A stretch of 64,000 nt of DNA from contig NC_088296.1 of NCBI RefSeq assembly GCF_032854445.1, positions 4,237,246 to 4,301,245 of the forward strand, read 5' to 3'. This DNA comes from Liolophura sinensis (Eukaryota; Mollusca; Polyplacophora; Chitonida; Chitonidae). Numbering within the stretch: position 1 is the first letter of the stretch; every line of letters starts with the position of its first letter. Under the pieces are notes generated by a model. It did no database searches. It was given only the letters and a program-made list of their open reading frames with translations, and had not been told where the DNA came from. Shown piece after piece: positions 55,076-64,000 of this stretch. The position numbers and the translations under genes were made by a program.

Positions 55076-55858
55076 CTGATTTGTTTGAGTACATTTAAAG
55101 TAATACCAAAATCACTAAGGTAAGATATTTGCCAACTGCATGTACATTTCCTGTAGTACGTACCAAGCTCATCTAAATTACACATTTGCTAACTCTGTTT
55201 ACAGTAGTACCAGTAAATTCCACAAAAGTCTCCGTATTATACACCCAGACAACACAACGCAGAATCATTTGTACCGGTACTGTGTCGTAATTTAATCAAA
55301 TTATTAATAAGCGCTTAAAAGTCGAACTAAATCTTAATACAATAATATGTTGTTTTTGTTTGTTTTTTTTTTGGAAGTAAATGTTGATACATGAAAATTG
55401 TAAAACAGTATAAATTAGGTTATGACTTGGAGTTGATATTTTCAGGTTTATAATAGTATCTACATTTTATATAGGATATTAATGCTTGTTGCCACGTATA
55501 AAGCAACTTTCGTGGATCTCTATGTTTAATTAAACATACACAAATGCATGCAGTGTTTATTTACAGACGAAACTTTACATATTTGCTTCCAAGTAGCATA
55601 AAACACGTTCAAGTATGGATAATAATTATCCCGCCATGCTTTAGTTTTACAAAATGTCGTAATATGGAAATCTGTTTTTTTTTTCTTTTTTTTTTAGACA
55701 GATTCACAGTTCACAGTTCAAATGTTTGATGTACGGGTTTCATAGTTCTTCAAATTAGAACATCAACCTGAGAAATAACATGTCAAATTTCCCACCTAAA
55801 AAGATTGCTCAAGAACTTTTTTTACTTGTCAAAAGTGTCAGTTTTCATGGAGATGCCT

Positions 55859-58800
55859 TTAAGCCTTCCCACCAACTTTCTTCTCCTTCTGCAGGTGATA
55901 AGTACGCAGGCATAGCAAAATGGCCGCAACGACAGCAGCCGTCAGCACGATCCCGAATACCGCTACAATTGCCACAAAGGCGGTATTCTCCATGCATCGT
56001 TCCTTCTCCACGACTGGGGACGTGTCCACTGGCACCATAACTGGAAACAAGTTGAACGTACAGATAAGAAAATCATATCAGCGGCGTATGCCCTTATCTG
56101 GAAAATTTTGTGTCATTTTAAAAACATATTATGTTCAGGAATGTGGAGTTTTCATTTATTTATTTGTTTGGTTGGTATTTTACGCCATGCTCAACAACAT
56201 TTCACTTACACCACGGAAGCTAGCATTATGATGGGAGGAAACCGGGCAGAGCCCTTGGGAAATCCACGACCATCCGCAGGTTGCTACAGACCTTCCCACG
56301 TACGACCGGAGAGGAAGCCAGCATGAGCTTCGATTTGAACTCACGGCAGCATTGGTGAGAGGCTCCTGGGTCATCGCGCCGTACTGGCGTACTAACCCCA
56401 ACAGCCACGGGAATAACAAATATTTCTGCAATATTTCAGACCCAAACAAACCCAGGAGTGTGAAAATTCATCAGCTTAATCTAATCATGTTTAATGAATT
56501 TTCTATATTCTATATACAACACATACGTTAAGGCTGACAGCGAAAAGTGACGACGTCGCGCTGCTAAGGGATGTCACTTTTGCATATCCAAAAATTGCGT
56601 ATTTCATCAAAAATTAAAGACGCTATTTAAAAATACGAAGTAGCCTATTAGCTCAGACTATTCCTGGGCAGACTTAGATATAAAAATGTGTACACATTAA
56701 TTATGCTTGACTTACCGGTGTTGTCTCCAAAGGTAACAACGAAGACCTTCCTGGTGACGTTCACTTTGTTGTCTTCGTCCACCTGTCTTCTCTTACGCCC
56801 GTAACCTTTTCTTGTCGAGCTGCCGTCACACGTTTTCTGGGGTGGAAAAGAACCCATGTAAGAGCAACCAAACCCTGGGGTAATATGAGGTGGACAGTGT
56901 AAATTCATAATCCTTACAGCGCATGCGTTGCACTCCACGTTCGTTTTACATCACTGTCCCCACTAGAAAATTTGGTAGAGAAATCTTGAACAACACTGAC
57001 GTCAATAGTGTCATGGTGATGAGGCATGAAGTGACGTCAGAAAACACTAAAACTCATTCTAAACCTTTGTTGATACTTACTGGATACTTGATACAATGGG
57101 CATGCATTCTCTTTATGTAAAGTATGTACAACGTGATTGTAATTAACGCTTGAGTCAGCTTTACTTATGAATACAGCCTAAATACTTCAGCGCAAGGGCA
57201 CAAATGGTGAGACCAAGCCTACACAAGCCTACGTATGTCGCAAAGATTCCAAATGTCAAGATTGTCTAGTGGTTGCAATGATGCAAAGTTAACGTAGAGA
57301 GCCGCGCATGCTCTGTAAGGATTATGCTATACATCCCGCTTGGAGTCGTCAGTCTAGGTACATATGCGCGTGAGTAGACGAGATATTGAAGGCATCCGCG
57401 TGTCTCATCCACAAAAATTAGCAGATTGCCTTTTCTACGATTCAGTTGATTAAAGCGGAAAACGTTTTGGAGAAAAAACACTTGGCGGAGATCTGTACTT
57501 ATTTTAAACATTTAAAAAATGGCCGCCTGTATCTTTGTGGATAACAAATGTCTTAAACCAGGCTATTAGTATTATTTAAATTTAATATATTCTCAAGTAT
57601 CCTCACCAATCCGAAATTCAGTGAAATTTATCAGTTCGGTATCCCGTCTTCCTTTACAACACGTTTCTGTATACATGTTTCTGTACAGCATGTTTCTGTA
57701 CAGCATGTTTCTGTATACATATTTCTGTACAGCATGTTTCTAATTACATTATGTCAATTATGACAAATGTCAACCATACAAAATCAAGAAAAAAAATCCC
57801 TAAAAATCTCTATTTTTCAGTATTTAAGGATATGTATCCAGAACCTAATTTTACTTAAGCGATGGTGCCATGTTGTCGTTTAACTTGCTGCTATTTATGC
57901 ACTTACATGTTATCAGTTAGAATAAAACAGCGGCTGAGATAAATTGACACGAGACCATATGTCACCAGTTACGTGTGACTATTTGCCAGCTATCATACTG
58001 TCTAGCCCTTTAAGATACATCCATGATACAAGCAAATTTAATCTCTAAAGCTTTACAAACAACTGATGATCTATGACCAGCCAACACTGATCCCGCTGTC
58101 CTCGCTCGTACTTGTTGATGCGGACTCCCTTTGGGCTAAAATACAGTCCTGTACGCTCACCGGATCACAGCTAGCTCTGTCCGCCGCCCGACACAGCTTC
58201 ACCGAGCAGGACATGTAAAGAGAATCCTGCCCCTCAAACTTAAAGCCCCGGAAGCCGATGGACACCGTGTTCGCGGACTTCTGGAGGTCACCGGAGAGAA
58301 CGTCCATGGCATCGGGAGAGGGGCACCTGTGAGACAGAAAGTACACAGGTATGTGCAGCATCGGTATAGGGGAGAAAGGTATCTGCATAATACAATGAAC
58401 ACAGCAAACAATGTTCACTGCGCGGAACGGAACATAATTTATTTATTGATTTGATTGGTGTTTTACTTAAGAATATTTCACTCAAACGACGGCGGCTAGT
58501 ATTATGATGGGGGAAAACCTACGACCATCAACAGGTTGTTGGCATAACCTGGACTTGAACTAATAGCAACCGCATTAGTGAGAGAATCCCGGGTCATTGC
58601 GCCGTGCTGGCGTGCCAACCCTCCAGACCACGGACATACAATGTAAACAGCGACAAAACAAACACAAGCAATGTTTTCCGCATATCACTGGATATACTGC
58701 TGTATATGATTCGAAATAGAAATTGAACACAGCAAACAAAATGTATTGCACAGCATTGTAATGTTGATGTACGATACGAAACATCAAATTAACACAGCAA

Positions 58801-61800
58801 ACCACGTTTACTGCAGAGCAATGTATAGATGTATGACACGGAAGAGAAAATTAACACAGCAAACACAGTTTACAGCAAGGCACTGTGCGGTTGTTGTATT
58901 TATACGGAACAGAAAATTAAAACAGCAAACAACATTTGCTGTGGAGCGCTGTACGGTTGCTCTATGACACGGAACACTGAGAAATTTAACACAGCAAACA
59001 ACGTTTACTGCAGAACACTGTACGGTTGAAGCATGACACGAGACAGAAAACTATCACAGCAAACAAAGTTTACAGCAAGGCACTGTGCGGTTGCTGTTTG
59101 ATACGGAACACTGGGAAATTTAACACAGCAAACGTTCACTGCCGAACACTGTACGTTGCTGTATGACACGGGACGCTGAGAAATTTAACACACGGAACAG
59201 TAAATTAACACAGCAAACAACGTTTCTGTAGTGCACTGTACGGTTGCTGTATTACACGGATCAGAAAATTAACTTGCTATATGACACGGAAGAGAAATTT
59301 TAACACAGCAAACAACATTATTGCAGAGCATTGTACGGTTGATGTATTACACGGAACACTGAGAAATTTAACACAGCTAACAACATTAACTGCAGTGCAC
59401 TGTACGGTTGTGTACGACAGGGAACACTGAGAAATTTAACACAGCAAACAGTTGCTTTATGGTGTCGAACACCATAAAGCACTGAATACAGAAACACACA
59501 CTGAGCACAATGTGAGCAAGCAGTAAATGTGCGGACGAATGTATAGGCTTATCCATATCCATCGCTAGATGGGTGGGTGGTTAACTGACCTGTCCAAGAC
59601 AAGGACTTTTTCCAACAGCTGACCGGATGTGGTGGCAGAGTTTGATCGGTAGTCACGGTTAAAACTGGAACAAGACTCAACGAAGAAATCCACATAGTCT
59701 GAAAATACATGTTGCAGAAGATAAGTCGTCGATGAAAAACATCAAACTGAGAGTGGTGCGTGTGTTTACTTAACTGGTATCAATGTCGGTATATTCTCAA
59801 TAACTATTTTGATACCTCCTTGAGCACAGGTCAGGTGTACGGGTGGAGGAAACCGGACTCTCCGCAGAAAACAACCGACACTTGGTAAGAACGTGATTAA
59901 CTTTATTCCTACCACCTCATAAATGGCTGCCAACAAGCGAGGGATGGATGGGAATTTGCGACCTCACTGGCCAAGGTTCGACCGGCTGCACTAGGTTATA
60001 TCATTTAAATTTGGAGAAAAGTCTATAAGTTACACATAAAAGCGTGCGGAAAGTTAGTTGGAAATAAAGTTTTCAGTATTTTGTATTTAGATTTTTCTTT
60101 GAAGAGAAATATACACTTGACAATAATTTTGTATGGTGGGTATGTGGGACCACCTCTTGGTATATATTGTCTTGGCGTAATATTGTTACACATGAGGATG
60201 TAGCACATGTTTAATAAATATATTTGCACTAGAAATAATCTTTTTAGATAACAAATATGTTCATTTTAGATTTTGGTCATATTTATATTTTTAATATACT
60301 CATAAATATTATCAAAATTCAGATTAAATGTATAAATTTACATTCAGATAATTTCAATAGACAAGAATCACATCTTTATTTAAAATATTATTATGGAAAT
60401 ATGATATATACCCAGAGGTGAGCCCAAATACCCACCATACAAAAATAAACTACCGGGCAAAAGAAACGTATAACCTTGTTCAGCACCACAAGAAAGAGAA
60501 AGAAAGACAGACAGTATCAACATGATAAGCATTATATTGCAATAAACCATTTTCCGAGTTCTGTTCAAAAATTCAAAGCCATATGGATATTACACTTGCT
60601 CTCAGGCCGAGTAAAGAAGGCATGGGGTAAATCTGAAAAATTACACAAATGCAAGTAAAGGGGCTCACTTAAAAAGGTGAACCTGATGTCCTATCATGTC
60701 ATACGACAGATCGTTAGTAGCGTGTGTGAGCACCCATTGCATCAATTAAAGCCAAAATACGTCTCCTCCTGGAAGTCGTCAGCCGCCGGATGACGTCATC
60801 AGGAATTCTGTCCCATTTCTAAAATAAAGCCTGTTCGAGCTGTTGCCTGTTTTGTGGGGGAGGGACGCGTTGTCTCAGACGTCGATCAAGATGATCCCAC
60901 AGATGCTCTAACGGATTCATGTCTGGCGATGGTGCTGGCCAAGGCAGCACGTTGACATCAACGTTGTCCAGATAATTTAGTACAACTCTGGCGGTATGAG
61001 GTCGTGCATTGTCCTGCTGCAAAAGTATACCCCTTTGCTGTTGATGCACGAATGGCACCACAACAGGTTCCAATATTTCATCTCGGTATCTTTGGCCAGT
61101 CAGATTTTCCTGGATGATGACCAATCTCGTTCTCACCTGTCTATAAAATTCCGCTCCATACAAGCACCCCACCAGCACCAAAAGGGTGGACATTCTAAAT
61201 GCAGTTTTGTGCCAATCGCTCTCCCCTGCGTCGATACACACGAATTCGACCATCATTTCTGAAGAGGTTATATCGGCTTTCATCAGTGAAATGCACCCTT
61301 TCCCAGTCTCGTTGCTGCCATCGACGTACAACTCTTGCCCAACGCAGCCTGTTTTGACGGTGTAGAGGAGTCAATACCATTCCACGGAAGGGGCGATAGG
61401 CTCTGATACCACTCACGCGGAGTCGTCATAAGACTGTGCGTCTGCTGATGGGGTGTCCCAGTGCCGTTTCCGCCGTTGACGTTGCCGTCACGAACCGGTT
61501 ACGCAGGTGGATTGTGCGGATGTACCGGTCTTCGCCAGCTGTTGTAACACTTGGCCTGCCCGATCTTGGACGATCTTGTTTCCTGCCTGTTAGGCGGTAA
61601 CGACCCAACAGTCTGCTGACGGTGGCTCGACTGTAATTGAATGTTCTGGCAACGTGGTGTTGGCTGGCCCCCATGTCAGCCATACCAGTGGCTCTATCAC
61701 GTTCTGCTTGTGTGAGTCTCGGCATCTCTTAGATGTTTTTTATGGTATTGCACCCTTACCATGTGCTACATCGGTATTTATACGGCGGTCATTATGGAAA

Positions 61801-63666
61801 ATTTTCAACAGGGCCCGAAACTCTGTTTTTCCGATTTTTCATGATGTCTTACACCAATTTCAATGAATCTCGTTAAAAAGTGACGTGTACACAGGGTGCT
61901 TATGTGCAAACGTATTCGCACAACGTTCAAACTTATTCAACTTATTTTTCCAAAGAAAAAACTGCATTGAAAAGTTATACGTTTCTTTTGCCCGGTAGTT
62001 TAGTTTCAAAATACCCTTTTTTCCTGAAAGAAGAAATCGAAAACAATATTGAAGACATATTTAGAAATATGCATTATCTTTTTTCTCCCGCACGTGGGAA
62101 GGTCTCCCAGCAACCTACGGAAAGTGGTGGGTTTCCCTCGGGCTCTGAGTGGTTTCCTCCCACCATAATGCTGGCCGCCGTCGTGTAAGTAAAATATTCC
62201 TGATGACGGCATAAAACACCAATCAAATAAATAAACAAATATGTTTTCTTCACCTTTAAGATGTGTTTTCCGCGTAATACAGCTAACCACCACAGGTATG
62301 TAATATGGACATGTTATATCAGAAGTCCATTACCTGGAAGTATGCAGCTTTTATATACTTAGTCACCACGGCTCTTTACACTTTACTTCGATCTCTAGCA
62401 CATTATGTGACGTATCGGCGCATCCATGTATTTTTCTTTCTCTCTACTGCGCAGCAAACGTTTGAGAAATGGCTGAAGCAAGATGTGTTCCAAACAAGGT
62501 TGTGTTGAAATAGACTAAAAAAAATACGACAACGGAAGGTTTTGTAAAAGGACAACAATGTCTTTGATAATTATTGTTTATAGTTGCTTGGAAATATAAA
62601 AAATAGGCAATGAGTTCTTAACTGCATAGCAACAATTATCAGCGAAATTGTAGTTTTTAAATATGGAGTTCGACTTCACGGTGTGGCCAGTTTTTGTAGC
62701 AGCCGTTTACAGTTAGATTTCCCATGATTCAGTTCACAATTTCCACCCAAGAGGTTGGAATATTTCTCCATCAGATGTCGTGAATGTGTATAAATACGTA
62801 ACATGTGTTTTGTGCCGTGGGGACTAGCTATAGAGAAGTTGCATACTTCTAGGTAATGGGCATATGGTAATATCGTTTGGGTTAACCCCACCCCCACCCA
62901 AAAAGAAAGATCATTAAATTTATTTTTCTCACCATTTGGTTTAGTTGTATCCATGGAAACTTGCAGCGTAAGGCGTTCTCCTACTCGAATCACGGAGGAG
63001 ACGGGATTGCCCGTGCCTTCGTTAATGACCTGCATGGTGATAGGGACGTTGAGTGACGTCTGGCTGACTGACTGTCCACTGAGGCCGCCAAGGTCACTGA
63101 AAGCACAGAATCAGGCGACATCGTCATAGCTCTGAATACGTAAAGGTTGAATCTCATTGGCTGAAGCAGGTCACGAGAAGGGTTAACGTTTCCAATCCAC
63201 AGCCCGCGAGATTACTATCAACCCACACTTTGTTGAATATAAGACTTGTTAAAAGACAAATGATGATTTGAAAACTGGACTGCAAAATTTAATATATCAA
63301 CACCGCACTGTCTCGTCGTCATATAACTGAAAAATTGTTAAATACGACGTTAGATCCCAAGCATACATACAAACATTGTCATGTCGCCCTGCTGATTTTG
63401 GTTCCATGTTGATATAAACGGGATACTAATGTGCTGGTTCGATGCCAAAATTTGCCCAAAGGTTTTATCATGGTATAGAAAGCAGAACATGTTTCAGTCA
63501 ACCCCTGTGAGACTTACATTCCGTCCAGACCACCACTGTTGATCACAGTACCAACCAACCCAACGTTCCCGCCATCAGAACACGTGACAGTGTGCTTCTC
63601 GTCTGTGTGAGCCAGGTAAGCGGAGCTATACTGAACGATGACGTCATATGTGGAGGCGTTACCACT
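55859..63666 (-). CDS. ZP-domain protein, 3' exons; intact right copy (5' end outside window)
   Basis: Six exons with consistent phases: 63,666-63,518, 63,096-62,933, 59,698-59,590, 58,326-58,161, 56,836-56,716 and 56,040-55,859; 891 nt, 296 residues to the stop. It has the C-terminal strand of ZP-N (HTVTC), a ZP-C module, the basic motif RKRR at the usual place between ZP-C and the anchor, a single transmembrane segment and a basic cytoplasmic tail. Unlike the left copy, the penultimate exon is 121 nt and the frame runs into the anchor exon. Replacements relative to the left copy are few (for example INEGTG for INEDTG). The signal peptide and first ZP-N exon should lie beyond 64,000. The transcript strand shows AATAAA at 55,556-55,561. 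ZP proteins of this layout form extracellular filaments and coats; an egg-coat role is plausible for a mollusc but not shown. Confidence 0.85.
56152..56405 (+). repeat. Dispersed repeat 'gattggtgttttacgcc' family (copy 2 of 5,286)
   Basis: Near-identical counterpart in the last ZP intron. Confidence 0.88.
57661..57742. repeat. 15-bp minisatellite, contracted
   Basis: About five units of the 15-bp repeat that has about 37 units at 6,787-7,340; flanks are the same. Confidence 0.9.
57878..58024 (+). repeat. Dispersed repeat with 'tagaataaaac' (copy 2 of 7,462)
   Basis: Near-identical counterpart. Confidence 0.65.
58438..58632 (+). repeat. Dispersed repeat 'gattggtgttttacgcc' family (copy 2 of 8,038)
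   Basis: Near-identical counterpart, slightly closer to the family consensus ('ttgattggtgttttactt'). Confidence 0.82.
58660..59450. repeat. Degenerate ~70-bp tandem repeat, second copy
   Basis: Same words as 8,290-9,700, but without the amplified 202-bp higher-order unit. Confidence 0.85.
60448..62000 (-). mobile_element. Tc1-like DNA transposon, second copy
   Basis: Identical 27-bp terminal inverted repeats (60,448-60,474 and 61,974-62,000) flanked by TA. Length 1,553 bp, 73 more than the left copy because it keeps the segment around 61,200-61,272. Confidence 0.92.
60819..61725 (-). pseudogene. Tc1-like transposase, broken (second copy)
   Basis: N-terminal part at 61,725-61,426, middle part at 61,416-61,195 (ends ...RVYRRRGERLAQNCI) and C-terminal part up to 60,819 are in different frames. 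The catalytic motifs FTDESR, DNARPH and NPLEHLWD are all visible. Lost bases after the NCI motif break the frame, so it is inactive despite being longer than the left copy. Confidence 0.88.
62089..62240 (-). repeat. Dispersed repeat 'gattggtgttttacgcc' family (copy 2 of 12,265)
   Basis: Near-identical counterpart next to the Tc1-like element. Confidence 0.85.
63308..63365 (+). repeat. SINE tail fragment (copy 2 of 13,483)
   Basis: Near-identical counterpart. Confidence 0.6.
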
Positions 63667-63811
63667 CTGCAATGATAGTGTCCGAACCATGATTGAGAAA
63701 ACGCTTTATGTTTTCTTTATATTACAATGTTGTTTTTCGTCATACTCATGGAGTTTTCGGTTATACGATAGCAGTCAGTTTGTGTATAGAGAAAAGTAGA
63801 GTATGAATTTA

Positions 63812-63950
63812 TTTATCTGATTGGTGTTTAACGCCGTACTCAAGAATATTTTACTTATACGACGGCGGCCAGCATTATGGTGGAAGGAAACCGCACATCG
63901 CCCGGGAGAAACCCACGACCACCCGCAGGTTGCTGCCAGACCTGGAACAA
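63812..63950 (+). repeat. Dispersed repeat 'gattggtgttttacgcc' family (copy 2 of 13,986)
   Basis: Near-identical counterpart. Confidence 0.85.
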
Positions 63951-63956
63951 TATTAT

Positions 63957-64000
63957 ATATGTATGTATGTATGTATGTATGTAATGTAATGTATGTATGT
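63957..64000. repeat. (GTAT)n microsatellite at the window end
   Basis: Longer than at 14,138, so homology to the left copy cannot be followed further. Confidence 0.9.

Larger units (their letters stand above)
51100..63960 (+). repeat. Right copy of the ~13 kb direct segmental duplication
   Basis: Partner of 1-14,140. It differs in having a longer tRNA-derived SINE (51,294-51,652), a 15-bp array cut from about 555 to about 80 bases (57,661-57,742), loss of most of the 202-bp higher-order repeat (near 59,270-59,450), 73 extra bases inside the Tc1-like element (61,200-61,272) and one extra base in the ZP penultimate exon that keeps the frame open. Confidence 0.93.

Overview
The window is eukaryotic: coding sequence is split into short exons with GT/AG borders and matching phases, mononucleotide runs and minisatellites are abundant, and there are many short dispersed repeats. 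Two of the repeat families have motifs I associate with mollusc genomes (one opening 'gattggtgttttacgcc', and a tRNA-headed SINE ending 'gcttggggtttaacgtcgta'). Together with zona-pellucida (ZP) type genes this suggests a marine mollusc. The organism is an inference, not a proof.

Layout. Positions 1-14,140 and about 51,100-63,950 are two copies of the same ~13 kb segment in direct orientation, differing by scattered substitutions and by repeat-length changes. Each copy holds, in order: a 21-bp minisatellite interrupted by a tRNA-derived SINE and by a 764-bp solo LTR, a 24-bp minisatellite, and the 3' exons of a ZP-domain gene on the minus strand. The ZP introns hold a Tc1-like transposon with intact 27-bp terminal repeats, a 15-bp minisatellite and a ~202-bp repeat. 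The left ZP copy has a one-base deletion that removes the membrane anchor from the reading frame; the right copy is intact as far as the window shows.

Between the two copies lie three further minus-strand genes whose full coding sequences I could assemble by hand with consistent splice phases. (1) A nine-exon ZP-like gene (17,232-20,875), 296 aa, with a signal peptide but no transmembrane segment. (2) A three-exon gene for a 74-aa secreted protein with eight cysteines in the mature chain (24,032-30,620). Its first intron is filled with about 25 further copies of exon 1: a 105-bp tandem array in which nearly every unit repeats the start codon, the signal peptide and the splice donor. (3) A rhodopsin-like GPCR of 358 aa in two coding exons (35,435-38,224), with a 48-bp minisatellite in its intron and unusual residues at two activation-switch positions.

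The rest is intergenic or intronic. It holds many minisatellites (units of 15, 18, 21, 24, 33, 39, 45, 48, 61 and 105 bp), about 25 copies or fragments of the 'gattggtgttttacgcc' repeat, several tRNA-derived SINE copies and one foldback (hairpin) element at about 40.77-41.27 kb. Most long open reading frames are artefacts of arrays whose unit length is a multiple of three.

The most unusual structure is the signal-peptide-exon array at 27.9-30.62 kb. The most important caution is that the 13-kb duplication may be two unmerged haplotypes in the assembly rather than a true segmental duplication.
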